Shown here piece after piece: positions 1 to 11,424 of a stretch of 64,000 nucleotides of DNA. The stretch is from Acanthosepion lycidas (Eukaryota; Mollusca; Cephalopoda; Sepiida; Sepiidae). The DNA lies in assembly GCA_963932145.1 (NCBI GenBank), contig OZ010571.1, positions 160,387,796 through 160,451,795 on the forward strand. Direction: 5' to 3'. Positions within the stretch are counted from its first letter, which is position 1, and each line of letters begins with the position of its first letter. A program made the translations under genes and the position numbers. The notes beneath the pieces are model-generated. The model was not told the origin of the DNA and ran no database searches. It was given only the letters and a program-made list of their open reading frames with translations.

Positions 1-239
1 TTCAATTTTATTAGTATTAAATTTCTTTTATTTTAAGACCACCTTTATGACATTATATTTATAATGATTTTTCACTTATTTGAAATTTGTGTTTCAGTTA
101 TACACTGTTTAGCACATGATATAGAAAACTTTCTGACCTATTTTGAATGATCTTAACTTGGTTGCTTATTTAGTTACCAAGATAAATTTGGTACCTGTTT
201 TTATGTTTTGTTGAGCTCTGTCTGTATTAAAAATTTCTA

Positions 240-2000
240 AATATATTGGAAATAAAATTTTAGTTTTGCTAACAAAGAGCTTGTGATTCTGAGCAAAGAG
301 ATATCACAGTAGTTATTTCAATTGCTCCTGTGACTCTTGTTCTTGTATAGGGTCCTGATGTTAGCATCTCTTATTTCCTGTACAACAATGCCCTCTCGCT
401 ATCACATGCAAAGGAGATAATGTAGTTTGTTAAGGAAAGCAGGTTTTTCATATATCAAGAGTTTGACTGTGGTCCCATTCTTGCCTGGTACTTTTCTCAA
501 GGTTAATTGTTTGATTGCTTGCTCTTCACTTGTTGGTTTTATGTCGAGCTCATCCATTGTGGGTTGCTATTTTTTAACATTGAGTGCAGCATCAGAGATA
601 GTGTTGCCATTGGCATATAACACAGAGTAGTGCACCACCCAGCAGGCTCATTGTTTAGAATGATCAGTGTTTATCTTTTTTGAAGTTGATTTCAGCAAGG
701 CTATTGTATAAGGTGATGGTCCAAATGACTGATACCATCATACATACCTCTAATGTTGCCTGTGTCTGCAGCTGATTGGATGTCACTGAAAGCTGGAGCC
801 AGTAAATAATGGCACAGCATGAAGTTTGCTGAAGTTTCTTTCTAGAAGTTCTGAGGGCACATTAGGTCTTCTCATTTGGGGCACATTTATAGTTATTGAG
901 AGCAATGCATTTTCCCTCCCAAATTACTAGTACTGAGATGTTTTCAAAGTTATTGTTGAATCTTTTTTTCTTTTTTTTTTTTTTTTTTATTACCAAAAAC
1001 TGTCAGAGTTGATTTTGGCCTGTAAACCATCCCAATATTGCTGAATGGAGCAGGACTGTGGTATGTACAGGAGGGACATTTTTAGGACACAGAGGAATGC
1101 CACAGCTTTGGATGAATCATATGTCCTATTTCTGTCAATGCAAGAGGCATTTTTAATTTTACTCTGTGTATCTTTTCTGTCTGTAGCTTGACACTATGGA
1201 ATGGTCTGTATTACAGTCTGCACTATGGAAACAGAGTTTGGAGAACACCTAAGATTAGAATCACGTGTTAGTATCAGGTCTAGGTGATACCAGTGATCAA
1301 TTTGTGAGTGTCTCCAGAAGGATTTGTGGTGGGATTTAAATTAAGTTTGTAACACAAGTTGTGATATATACAGAACTTGAGATACTGCCCATTCTCATTC
1401 ATCCTACCAATGCCATGTTGTTTTGAGTAAGATGGCTTAAGGGAAGCTAAATATTGGTGCATAAATGCTCACTAGATGGGTGGGTCCAATTGTTGTGTTC
1501 AGGTACATGGTTAAAATTTTTTCTAAGCCACCTGTTGGTAGTACTATTGATCCCATCAATGTGTTACTGAGCGCAAATCCCACTCCATATTCCCTGGTTT
1601 TCTCAGGAGTCTTTTTCTGCCTGAAAAAAGGTTGTTTTTTTTTTTCCTGATGAGTAAAGTTGTGTTTCCTGTACAGATGTGAGGTCAATTTGACACTTTC
1701 AGAGTTTGTTAATGACTTCCATCTTGTGGGTATCACTTATCTTTTGCAGGCTATCATTTAATCCAGGTATCATTGTTCTGACATTCCATCATCCTGAAGT
1801 TTTAAATTTCTTTATTTTGTTGTACAATTTACAACCCACTTGTTTGGCTAAATTCATAAGCATCAAGTGTCCAATGAAGCAGGTGGGCTATGGCAGGACC
1901 ACACCTAATTGGTTGGGAGGTTCCTAGCTTCAGGTGGATGGCAGCTAGCCAGTAAAATATGAGTATCTTTTCCATTGTTGAAGACAATTCCTGGTACCCA
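240..2000 (-). mobile_element. RTE-type LINE remnant, endonuclease to early RT
   Basis: This is a decayed non-LTR retrotransposon read on the minus strand. Around 1700-1440 the minus frame reads like the middle of an apurinic-type endonuclease (GVGFALSNTL, LPTGGLEKIL, HLVSIYAP). Around 1430-1280 come GRMNENGQ and a tail like HPRSKHWHxLDLILTR of RTE endonucleases (the frame is broken, but HSQIDHWYHLDLILTR is readable). At 610-430 the start of the RT domain appears (ISDAALNV, PTMDELDIKP, VPGKNG), and at 400-260 RT motif 1 (QEIRDANIRTLYKNK and NNYCDISLL). Order and spacing fit RTE elements. Stops and frameshifts are frequent, so it is dead. Similarity ends near 240, so the rest of RT and the 3' end are missing. 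The 5' boundary is uncertain and may extend toward 2480. Confidence 0.7.
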
Positions 2001-2746
2001 TCTTTACACCACTTGAGAAAAGGCTTATAACTGATGTCTGCTGGCCTTCATGTTTTGCCTCCACTACACAGTGAAGCTGCAGTTGTCTTTCCAGAGCACA
2101 AGAAGCCTGGACAAGGTGTATGGAGGCCCTGTGTTGACCAGGCATGAAGATCCTCTACTTTGCCTCCTTGATAGGATCCAAAGGAACAGAAAATCAGTAT
2201 GTTTGATATCAGTTTGACTACAGGAGTGGACAGAACAATACTTCATAGCACACTGAACTGCTTGGTGGAGTCCAGGACATATTTTCTGTTAGCCTTCCTT
2301 TTTTGCCACAAGGCAACAGGGTAATACTATACTGTGTGTGCTTAGACAGATGTTGAATAGAGAATTCATATGCCCTTTGACAGGTCTTGTTTTTAATCCT
2401 GCTGGGTGTCTAACCACCCTCCTCACCAGAAAAATCTGATGAGGAACTGGTTTAATTGCTAATAACACAAACATTTGGCAGGTAGTACTGGGTTATATAT
2501 AGTACCAGTAGCACTCATAGAGTGACCTGACAGTAAATCATAACTGAAACATTTTACTAACTAAAATATTATAGAAAATGTAGAGAAAGGACAAATTTTA
2601 AAAAGAAAATTAGTTGCAGTAATTATTGCTTCTCTTTCTTAATTGGATTTTAAATTGCTAACATTTGTATGACTGTTTACGAGAGCTTTTATTTTCTACA
2701 GTGAATTAATAGAGTTTTGAAAACTTTAATGATGATTTTAGTAATA
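2001..2746. other. Unassigned stretch before LTR element A
   Basis: No gene recognised. 2000-2480 is less AT-rich than its surroundings and may be the 5' part of the minus-strand LINE. 2480-2746 is plain AT-rich DNA. Confidence 0.4.
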
Positions 2747-2751
2747 ATTTC
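2747..2751 (+). repeat. Left target-site duplication of element A (ATTTC)
   Basis: The five bases ATTTC lie directly before the TGTAG start of the left LTR and recur at 6098-6102, directly after the CTACA end of the right LTR. A 5-bp duplication is usual for this kind of integrase. Confidence 0.88.
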
Positions 2752-3092
2752 TGTAGTGATAATTGGAATGAAAATATTCTCCCACCTGATCGCAAACGGC
2801 AGCTTATATGTTCCACGTGCAAGATTTATCTTCTTGACCGGAAAAAGAAACATGGCCGCTCCCAGCAAGCTTATATTGCGAATGGTCATGTATCCTCATG
2901 CGGACAGTCTCGTAAAGCCACGGAAAGTCGATTCACGCATGCAAATGAAGGAAGGCAGAAAAGAACATAAAAAACGCTGAACGCCGGCGAAGGACTCGGC
3001 AAGGTTTTACACCAGGTGGATCAAGAAAATATTGTGTTTTGTTCAGAAACTTTGGTCAGACGTCGCTGATTGCAACAACACCAACAACTACA
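2752..3092 (+). repeat. 5' LTR of element A
   Basis: Direct repeat of 5743-6097, beginning TGTAGTGATAATTGG and ending AACAACTACA. By eye the two LTRs differ at roughly 17 sites plus an indel near 2986 (right copy longer). Many differences are CG versus TG or CA, as expected from decay of methylated CpG. Confidence 0.9.
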
Positions 3093-3115
3093 AGCTATTT
3101 CGGCACTTGTCAACT

Positions 3116-3812
3116 ATGGATAAGTCCGACCTGAAATTAATTCCTGAATTTGATGGCTCTCCCATGGGCCCATTTATTGTCGAATGGTTCAAAAAAGCTG
3201 AACGGGTCTGCAGACTATTTAAAGTGAAAGAACCGGCGACGGTGATCCCATTGAGACTCACGAAAGGGGCCTATGCGGTATACCAACACCTTAAGGATGA
3301 TGCGGATTTGGAAGAAATTAAGCATGCACTGTACGCTGCTTTTGGGATAGACTCCTTTATCGCATGGAAGCAGTTTGTCGGGCGATGGCTTGAACCGGGC
3401 GAGGCAGTGGACGTCAATCTAGCTGAAGCTAGCGGTACCGTTTGGTGGAGCAACTGACCGCATATTGGAATGTGCTTTTTTGGCTAAGCTTCCTGATGTT
3501 AGTCGGCTGCTGCGATCATCCTCGAGACTGGACAAACTGGGCATCGATGAATTGCTAGCCCGAAATATTCTGGAAGACACAGAAATGGTTGCGGCTGCTG
3601 CAAGAACGACTGAGACACTGTCCGGGAGGCAACATGCTGCAAGTAATTCCGCCGTGCTAAGGCCACGAGAAAGCCCACAATGCTACAGATGTGGTGGTCC
3701 TAACCACTATTCCAGACACTGTCGAGGCCAGGGTAATGTAGGAGGTGCCAATAACCAACGAACACGGGAGCGATTGTGCTGCCATCGCTGTAACGAGCTG
3801 GGCTACATAGCG
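3116..3812 (+). pseudogene. gag-like ORF of element A, frameshifted
   Basis: Starts at ATG 3116 (MDKSDLKLIPEFDG), just inside the left LTR. The first 100 residues form a capsid-like helical region with VEWFKKAERVCRLF and VIPLRLTKGAYAVYQHL. A frameshift near 3428 moves reading to the frame that continues until a TGA at 3813. The C-terminal part has one perfect zinc knuckle (CYRCGGPNHYSRHC, CX2CX4HX4C, near 3680-3721) and a second whose histidine is replaced by tyrosine (CHRCNELGY, near 3781-3807). The TGA at 3813 falls inside this second knuckle. The role would be the structural, RNA-binding protein of the particle. The ORF is broken. Confidence 0.8.
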
Positions 3813-4235
3813 TGAAATTGTTCGGGAAAAGGGTCCGGGGACAAGGTGTTGTCGCTAGCCTCACCCCCTCTTGGTCAGTAAATGCGGCATTGCCTGTAGT
3901 TAACGAGCAAGTTGATGGTGTGCGATGTTCGGCGCTTGTCGACACTGGATTTTTCCAATCGATAATTAGTGCTGACCGATGTAATGTATGGAGGAAACAA
4001 CAAGTAGAAATGCGGACAATTGACGGAATTTCCTGGGCATGTTGTGGAGTCGGGACCATATCGATTCTCACTCATGGAGGCGGTTATGCCAAGGTCAACG
4101 TTTTACAACCTACTGATCGGAATTGACGCAATACGAGCACTAGGAGGTGTCATGATCATGCCAGCCGGAGGCGTGAAACTCAGTGGAAAAGAACTGTATT
4201 TTGAGGCCGCTTTTGATCATACCAAGAGGATATGA
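3813..4235 (+). pseudogene. Aspartic protease region of element A
   Basis: Retroviral-type protease remnant. The active-site loop LVDTGF is intact near 3938-3955, followed by SIISADRC. A later motif LLIGIDAIRALGG (near 4104-4142) matches the second half of such proteases. Reading needs at least one frame change near 4020-4090. The normal continuation into reverse transcriptase is missing, and the frame ends at 4235 next to RNase H sequence. Confidence 0.75.
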
Positions 4236-4672
4236 ACTGCCAAGTGGTGACATTCTGGACGATGCATGCTGGCGTCATCCGACGAACGACACTCAGCATA
4301 TAAATTTAGCAGAGCTTGACGCCACCGTGAAAGGTCTCAACCTTGCACTGCAATGGCAGGCCAAAACATTTCATCTACACACAGACTCTGTGTGCATCTA
4401 CCATTGGTTAACTGACGCACTGACGGGAAGAGCTGGAGTAAGAACCAAAGTGGCTAGCGAGATGCTGGTTTTGAAGAAGGTTGACAATCCTGCAACAGCT
4501 AATCCATGAGTATGGCCTCAAAGTTGATGTTACTCTTGTTGCGTCGGAGCAGAATTTGGCAGATGTGCTGACTCGAGTACCAAAGAGATGGCTAAATTTG
4601 ATAAGACACAGGTTAGATTTCTCACCGTTAATGTGCGGCGTCCTGACGGTGCAATTAACACCTGAATGAATC
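4236..4672 (+). pseudogene. RNase H region of element A
   Basis: Residues like DACWRHPTNDTQHINLAELDA, with the catalytic-type glutamate in NLAELDA, and FHLHTDSVCIYHWL with the following aspartate, are typical of the RNase H domain of gypsy-like polyproteins. The beginning of the domain, where the first catalytic aspartate would lie, is lost with the RT deletion. A frameshift near 4480 leads to LVASEQNLADVLTRVPKRWL, which closes the domain. The same block is present in element B at 12620-13060. Confidence 0.75.
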
Positions 4673-5961
4673 CGAACCATACATCAACAATGTGTACATC
4701 CTGGCGTCCGACATACGACCTATTTCTGCCGTTTGATATGCCCCTCTACCACGAAAGCAATAGTCTGATCGATAATACAAAATTGTGAAGAATGCCAATC
4801 GATCGACCCTGCTCCGGCCCGGTGGAAAAAGTGAAAAATTGAAGTGGAAGAAAACTCGGCTTGGTATGGATGTAACCCATTACTGTGGCAATGGATTTCT
4901 GAAGCTGACCAATTGCGGGCCAACATGTTTCATTGTGTGGCGCCAACTGACGCGTCAGGACGCACCGACCATCGTCCGAGATCTGAGGTCCGTCTTCTTT
5001 GAGCGTGGTGCACCGACTGAAATACTGACTGATAATGCCCCAGCTTTTTGCAGCCAAACTTTCTTCGCTTTCACAGACAAATGGGGTATACAAATGCGTT
5101 ACCGGTGTGCTTATGTTCCAGAGGGTAACGGCATTGCAGAGAGGTGTCAAGAGAATAGCTGTGAGGTCGCAGTGCTCGATACCGGAGGCTGTGTACTGGT
5201 ATAATGTGACACCCAAAGATAACGAAACGCCATCTAGTGCACCAGCAAATGGCATACACTGGTATGAACAGCGCATTAAAGGCATAGACCTCAGACCTTC
5301 ACCTCCTGAAGTAAGAAGTACCACATACCAAGTTAGGGAGCCTGTTTGGGTCAAACCACCAGACGGCCGGTGCACTTCCAGATTTGGCAAGGGACAGGTT
5401 GACGGAGTAATCAGTCCTCAGACAGTGCTGGTCAATGGCACACCCCGCCATGTGAAAGACCTTTGCAGGCGTAATGAATCTTCTGTTACAGGAGAAGATG
5501 AAAGCGACACATCGTCTGGGAGCGATATGTGGGTCAGAATGACTTGTGGATCGGAAAGCCAACATTCATCTGCACAATCATCGTCTGAGGAAGATACCGA
5601 ATATGAGAATAACCAAATCAGTGGAGATAGAGGGAATGTGGGAAACCTGATGGAAGAGCAGCCTGCACCTCTGAGAAGGAGCACCCGGAGGAAACGAGTG
5701 CCACCCCCATGTGATATTTGTGATGACGTGATCATGGGGGAGTGTAGTGATAATTGGAATGAAAATATTCTCCCACCTGATTGCAAACGGCAGCGTATAT
5801 GTTCCGTGTGCAAGATTTATCTTTTTGACCGGAAAAAGAAACATGGCCGCCCCCAGCAAGCTTATATTGCGAATGGTCATGTATCCTCACGCGGACAGTC
5901 TCATAAAGCCACGGAAAGTCGATTCATGCATGCAAATGATGGAAGGCAGAAAAGAACATAA
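4673..5961 (+). pseudogene. Integrase and C-terminal tail of element A, frameshifted
   Basis: The N-terminal zinc-binding pattern (H, H, C, C) is readable across broken frames: an HPGVRHTTYF-type motif near 4690-4725 and CEECQSID near 4787-4805. The catalytic triad can be placed as GMDVTHY (near 4864), ILTDNAPAF (near 5025) and PEGNGIAER (near 5120), so D, D and E are each present, but frameshifts at about 4840 and 5150 separate them. The C-terminal part (5190-5740) has a chromatin/DNA-binding-like block VWVKPPDGRCTSRFGKGQV, an acidic stretch, and a basic RRSTRRKR followed by PPPCDICDD. The reading frame enters the right LTR and stops at 5961. Confidence 0.8.
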
Positions 5962-6097
5962 AAAATGCTGAACGCCGGCATCTGGGCAGTTAGAGATTTG
6001 AAGGAGTCGACGAGGTTTTACACCAGGCGAATCAAGAAAATATTATGTTTTGTTCAGAAACTTTGGTCAGACATCACTGATTGCAACAACAACTACA
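5743..6097 (+). repeat. 3' LTR of element A
   Basis: Direct repeat of 2752-3092, 355 bp, TGTAG to CTACA. It contains a segment near 5985-6010 absent from the left LTR. The C-terminal tail of the integrase frame is encoded inside its first 220 bases. Confidence 0.9.
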
Positions 6098-6102
6098 ATT
6101 TC
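6098..6102 (+). repeat. Right target-site duplication of element A (ATTTC)
   Basis: ATTTC directly after the right LTR, matching 2747-2751. Confidence 0.88.
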
Positions 6103-7424
6103 ATAAGTCATTACTCATTTTATGTTTTTTGTACAATTCATATTTTAATGATATGTAATTATCTTTAGCGATAAGTTGATGCCTGTATTTTTCAATTTAT
6201 GTTTTCATCTGTAGAAATTATTTTTGTTTGGTTGGTTATCTTCGCTATACTTTAGTTTTCTGATTTTTATATAAAAATTGGAATGTGTTTTCCCTTTGGA
6301 AAAAAAACAAACAATATATGCACTTCAAATATAGATGGTTCTATAAATATTAGACTTTTAATTCCTATCAATGTTAGTTGGAATATTGTGAATGCTTTTC
6401 ATTAAATATATTTTTCAATAAGAGCTTAGAATATGGATAAAATAACTTCTAATTGTTTTGAAAATTTAGTCTTGGTCATTATTGTTTTATTTTGAATGAC
6501 ATGTCCCATCAGGATATAGACAATTATAGTTTTCCACAGATTCCTTTTTTTTTTTTATTTGTGAATTGCTATATCTTTTTGGTAAAAATAGTGGAGTTGT
6601 TTCCTATTGTCTTTTCCATGATTTGAGGTTCATGGTAGTTCTCCTAGAGAGGCTGGTATCCAAAGCTATAGAATCCAGTCTATCCTGTTATTTAAGCTAT
6701 AGCTGGATGAAGAGGATCTGGCTTTCATGTCTTTTATATGAAGGTGAATGCAACAGACAAGACAGGAATTTGAATTTTGATCCCTAATTCCACTTTTTAT
6801 GCCAATAACTGTTATGATACTGACATGTCCATTTGGACATTTTGTTATTTTTTTCTGAAATGTGGAGTTTTCCTTAAAACCTATAGTTTTAAGGTTTTAT
6901 AGTTATTGTACTATAGCAGAAAAGAACATGCCAAAACCATATAGCATTATTTTATTATCAGAGGTGTTGTTCCCCCCCCAGGCATTACAGGTTCTAATTT
7001 CTTTTATTACTTTAATCTATGGGGTGTTAAATGCTAGAAATCTGCTCACCAGGAAGAAAATCACATGGAAAAATGCCCATCAAAACCTAATTTTCCTATC
7101 ATATATTTTCCAGAACAATTTTGTATGTTTGTTCTTTTGTTCTGTTTTTAATTTGTGGCACAATTTCCAATCAGGACAACCATAGCTAAATTATGACAAA
7201 AGTACAAAATAAAATCTTTTAAAGTTTATATGATTGAAAAACTGTTCTGATCTGCAATTTTCTTCTCATGAAGATTTGTGATAAGCCCTTTTTTTCCAAA
7301 TGTAGAGAAAAAGTAAGTTTTTGCTAGAAAAAAAAAAGTTTCTTTTAGGTTCTAATTTATGTTTATTAAATAAATAATAAATGTTTTAATACAAATGTCA
7401 CACTGAACAATATATATTAAGCAA
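6103..7424. other. AT-rich intergenic DNA, nothing recognised
   Basis: No gene recognised. ORFs here (for example 6862-7185) are low-complexity readings without recognisable motifs. The 5' terminal repeat of the neighbouring hAT element was looked for here and not found. Confidence 0.5.
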
Positions 7425-8588
7425 ATGACTTCATTAGATGGATGGTCAAATATTCAAAATGAACCCATTATATGTGTCACTCTGATATCATCAACTGGCC
7501 ACATATACCCAGTGAGCACAATAGACACATCTGGCCAACTTCTCACTGCAGAATACCTTTAGGAAATGGCCATGTCTTCAATAAAGAAGCCAGTAGAAAA
7601 CTTTGCCTGTTATGTTGGTAGTGTGTTAACAGATAATGCATCTAATGTCAGTAAGATGAGAAAAGTGAATTGAATATTTTGACTTATGGATGTTCAGCAC
7701 ACATTTTAAATCTACTAACTCATGATTTAGAAGTTCCTAATGTCAAAGAACATGTAGTTTATGTGGTTAAATACTTTAGGAACAATCATTATGTCTCATC
7801 AAGATATTGCCAAGATGGTGGTAATTGTCTTGTCATGTGCCAGGTGACTTGCTGTAACACCATGTCAGACTGAAGAATTATAAACAACTGGTCAATTTTC
7901 TTCCAAATTTGTGAAGTTATCAGGAACAAAGTAGATTCACTCGTGAGAAATAAGGTGGCCAACTTTTCACTTAAGTGATCTGCAGAGGAACAGCTTTTAC
8001 AGTTGCAACCCATAGCTAAAGCTCACAACAAAATTTAGAGTGACATATGCACCATTGCTGAAACAGAGGATATTTAGAAAGAATTGTTCAAGTAATTTTG
8101 GAAAAGCTCCTGAACAACAACAACAACAAAACAACAAAAAAAAAGCTCATAGAAATGGTGAACAAAATGCCCACCTTCTTGCCAACATGGTCCATCCTTA
8201 TCTTCAAGAAAAATTATTAAGTAAGGAGGAAGTCAATATTGCAATGGAATATGCCAGTGAGATATATATCATACTTGTTCCCATTATTATGAAGTTGCAA
8301 GCAAGGTCTCTTCCTTTCCAGACATTTAAATTTGCAAACTCCATAAGTGAGATGATCTCTGCTATTGAATGTTGGAATACACGTGCAAATGTGTTGAGCA
8401 GTGATATACTTTTTGTGGTTAAGCAACTCCTGTCAACCATAGCCTGATCTTCTGGCATTGAACAAGTTTTCTTGTCCCATGGACTGGTGCATTCCAAACT
8501 GAGAAAATATCTTGGTACAGATAAAGCAGCAAAACTGGTCTTTCTGTTTAAATCCATGAATGCAAATACTGCTCATGATGAATTTTAG
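7425..8588 (+). pseudogene. hAT-family transposase pseudogene
   Basis: DDE-type cut-and-paste transposase of the hAT superfamily, DUF659/ZBED-like. The frame from ATG 7425 reads MTSLDGWSNIQNEP, whose aspartate matches the first catalytic residue, then TIDTSGQLLTAEYL, interrupted by a TAG near 7559. LTDNASNVSKMR (near 7632) matches the second catalytic aspartate block, and YGCSAHILNLL follows. The C-terminal dimerisation region is at 8365-8580: IECWNTRANVL, then SHGLVHSKLRKYLGTDKAAKL. Several stops, frameshifts and a CAA-repeat stretch near 8115 break it. The N-terminal BED zinc finger is not visible. Confidence 0.82.
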
Positions 8589-8841
8589 AATTTGTTAATG
8601 GTTAAAATTTTATTTTATAGTAAAAAAAAAAAAATTATTCTGTTGATTAATAAATATTTGATTTAATGTTTAACACCTTTGTTTCTTCATGAAATTGTAT
8701 GAAAAAAAAATTTTCTTTTTAAATCTTTTGCTTTAAATAAAGATTTTTGTAAAATTGATTTAAATGAGGGATTTAAAAAATCTTTTTATTTAAATCCTGA
8801 TTTAGATCAGTTTGATTTTTGATTTAAATCTAACAACCCTG
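7425..8841 (+). mobile_element. 5'-truncated hAT transposon (DUF659/ZBED type)
   Basis: Contains a broken hAT transposase (7425-8588) followed by a 3' subterminal region with many ATTTAAAT-type motifs and an end that reads TTAACAACCCTG, i.e. CAGGGTTGTT on the other strand. CAGGG ends are usual for hAT elements. No matching 5' terminus is visible upstream, so the left part is lost. Confidence 0.75.
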
Positions 8842-10160
8842 ATCAAATAGTAAGTTGTACAAAGGATAAAAACATTGGCAGTAGTTTCTAAATTGTGTAC
8901 AATACTAGGTAAAAGGTCTTTTGCTAATTTGAGAATTGATATTTATAACTGATCTGATAAAAAGTTAATTTTATTAAATTATCACTTGGCTGTTTTTGAT
9001 ATAAGATATAATTAAAACATTAAATTAAATGATGAAAAGATATTTTCAAAAAAGTTGTAAAATGTTTTATTTGCATAAACATGTATAAATCCACTCAGCA
9101 AGCTAGTTTGGTTGACTCTTACTACCCAATAGTGTATCCAATCATCACTGGGTGAACTCATATTTGTTGCCTTGTGCCAGAACTAAACTAAGCTTAGTAA
9201 ATATCAATTTTTGTCCCTACCCCCATGTATACATGAGAGGATTGCATATTAAAGAACTTTGTGTGTGTCAAATTTCATGCAGAGACAGAAATAAAAGTTC
9301 ACTTGTACATATGTATGATTGATTATTTCTTGACTTATTTTGTTCTTTATTCATTTCTCTTCCTATTTATCCAGATGATTTCATTCTTAATAAGCTATTT
9401 AAATAATAACTGATTAGAGGATGAGTTTTAACTTTGGGATAGGATATTCAAAAAAACATTTTTATCCCTCTCCCTCTTTTATCCCTGGCTTTCATTCTGA
9501 CAAAAATCACACATTTTAACTCATGCTATTTTTTAATTACTTGTTTATAAACCTGTAGATGGCCATAAATACTCTGGTTATTTTCATATTAAAAATTATA
9601 ATGAGAAGGTAACTTTAAATTTGAACTTACAATTGTTAGTGATTGTAAGGTAACTTTAAATTTGAACTCTTTACAATTGTTAGAGTGATTGTATGATGGA
9701 ATGCAAAGGTGTATAGGAAGTCTTTTTTCTAATGTTGGGGATAATGCCAATGACTATAACAACTTTTGAAAAAAAAATAGTAACAGATTATGATATTCAG
9801 AAAATTTTGGAGATTTTTATTTTTTCCTTTTTATCAAAACCAGTCTTGATGAGAGGGTAATTTTTTATTTTACATAATGTTTACTAAAATTTATCTGTAA
9901 TTTTCAATTTCAGTGGTTTTATTCTAGGCAAATTTAAAGCATTTAAGTTTAAAGAAAATTGGAAGTAGTTTTCCTGAAGTATTTAGTAAAAATGGAATAT
10001 ATTAAATAAAGATTATTAAATTAAAGCATTTTTATATTGTACATGAAATATCAATTTGAAGAAATTTCTTGAGCCTGCAGAGAAGGAAAACTTTACATAC
10101 AATGAAATTAAGTGTATCTTTTTCAACAAAGAAAACTTAAAATTCTGTGACTTGAGGTAG
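8842..10160. other. AT-rich intergenic DNA with a small tandem duplication
   Basis: No gene recognised. A short tandem duplication of about 45 bp lies at about 9607-9694 (units beginning AGGTAACTTTAAATTTGAAC, second unit slightly longer). Confidence 0.5.
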
Positions 10161-10164
10161 AAAA

Positions 10165-10430
10165 AGACAACAGAAGCCCCAGTTCTAACCAGCTTCGACT
10201 ATTACTGGATTTACCTGTTCCAAGTGACTGTAAATTGTTACATGTATTTGGCCTTTTTGCATATTGTCTGCAATGGATCAGTGATTCTTCTACCAAGATC
10301 CATCCTTTAAATACTACAAAAATTTTTCCTTTATCAGAACAGTCAAAAAGAACTTAATTCGATTAAATGGATATACAATGTTTCTCTTGTGAATGCTATC
10401 ATTGGCACCTTGTGGCATGACAAGGTCAAA
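10165..10430 (+). pseudogene. Fragment of a different gypsy-like polymerase (connection/RNase H)
   Basis: A frame from about 10186 reads LRLLLDLPVPSDCKLLHVFG, FAYCLQWISDSSTKIHPL and TKIFPLSEQSK. This matches the segment between the RT thumb and RNase H of LTR polyproteins (the stretch ending with the start of RNase H). VNAIIGTL follows near 10393. No LTRs of its own are visible, and the fragment ends just before element B. The family assignment rests on this pattern only. Confidence 0.5.
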
Positions 10431-10497
10431 TTTAAAATTGCTTTCTAATCTTCATGAAGAGAGAACTTGGATTTTGTGTGGACATGTTTGTCAACAC

Positions 10498-10727
10498 TGG
10501 TTACATCGGGCTTCTTCTCCTGTGAGCTGTGGGACCAGGAGGAATGATGGCAGTACGCTGTGAGCAATGTTGTTGATTTTGGGTGTGCAAAGTTTTCACG
10601 TTAGTCTCATGGATTGTGATTTGAAAACAAAAACTATGAGAAAAATGAGTGACTTGTCTGGAGGACCTTTGTCACTCAGGATTAACCTCTACAAGGATAT
10701 TTACCATTTGCTCAAATTTAAACTACA
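10498..10727 (+). repeat. 5' LTR of element B
   Basis: Direct repeat of 13655-13880. Shared blocks are GGCTTCTTCTCC, CAAAGTTTTCA and TTTGTCACTCAGGATTAACC, ending AACTACA as in element A. Start taken at TGGTTACATC, the furthest point of similarity; the right copy begins TAGTTAAATC. Confidence 0.75.
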
Positions 10728-10745
10728 AGCTATTTCAACACTCAT

Positions 10746-11420
10746 GGCTGATGGTAAGTTTGACCTGAAGCTAATCCCTTAATTTGAGACTGTAGTCCCA
10801 CTTTTGTTGAATGGTTCAGAAAGGCTGAGCAAGTCTGTAATCTGTGTGTTGTGAAAAACATTGCTCGTGTTCTGCCACTTCAATAGACAGGAGGTGCATT
10901 TGCTGTGTTCCAAGCAAGGAAGAAAGAAGAGATGTAGGTTGTATCAGAGATGCCCTGTATGTTGCCTTTGCAACAGATCCATAAATAGCATATGACTTGT
11001 TTGTAGCTAGGCACTTGAATGCAAATGAATCTGAACGTCTACTTGGCAGATCTCCACAGACTGTCAACCTTGTGCTGAGAGGTGTCTGACCTTGGACTTT
11101 TATTTGCATTTGTAGCACATCAGGAATATGCTTTGTGCTTCCTCTTGAATGGGGTTGCACTGGATGTCAACTAGCTATTAGAATGAGCTAGAACCATACT
11201 AAAGGATGAGGCACTGGTGGCAGAATTGATTGTGGCAGCTGCCAAGCCTGAGCAAATGGGTACAGGCTTCTGCCAATAATAAGTTGAGTGATGTTGTTTG
11301 CCACTGGTGTGGTGCTAATAACTTGGCTAGATATTGTTTGAGTCGACAGACTGGGCAATGTAGGAGCCGGCAAGGGAAACGGTGCTATTGCTGTGACAAG
11401 CTGGGCGATATGTCATGGAA
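10746..11420 (+). pseudogene. gag remnant of element B
   Basis: A reading frame beginning MADGKFDLKLIP matches the gag start of A and is soon broken. The recognisable end is a pair of zinc knuckles: CHWCGANNLARYC (CX2CX4HX4C layout with the histidine replaced by alanine) and CYCCDKLGDMSWKC (histidine replaced by aspartate or methionine) at 11299-11425. Both knuckles have therefore lost their histidine. Confidence 0.65.
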
Positions 11421-11424
11421 ATGT

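Larger units (their letters stand above)
2752..6097 (+). mobile_element. LTR retrotransposon A (gypsy-like), internally deleted, with target-site duplication
   Basis: A full-length but defective LTR element. It has two LTRs (2752-3092 and 5743-6097), inverted TGTAG/CTACA ends, and a 5-bp target duplication ATTTC on both sides. The internal part (about 2.65 kb) holds, in order, gag with two CCHC knuckles, an aspartic protease, RNase H and integrase. Reverse transcriptase is absent: the frame after the protease runs straight into RNase H near 4235, so a copy with RT would be about 1 kb longer. There are also one or more frameshifts (about 3428, 4480, 5150) and stops (3813). It is less AT-rich and has more CG dinucleotides than flanking DNA, which fits a fairly recent insertion. 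Gypsy-like order (RNase H before integrase) is seen; clade assignment is inference. Confidence 0.9.

Noticed and set aside
2717..2980. Plus-strand ORF overlapping the left LTR of element A as an independent gene
   Set aside because: The same reading exists in the right LTR, and the frame begins in flanking DNA, so it is LTR sequence.
6862..7185. 107-codon plus-strand ORF
   Set aside because: Low-complexity hydrophobic translation of AT-rich DNA without motifs.
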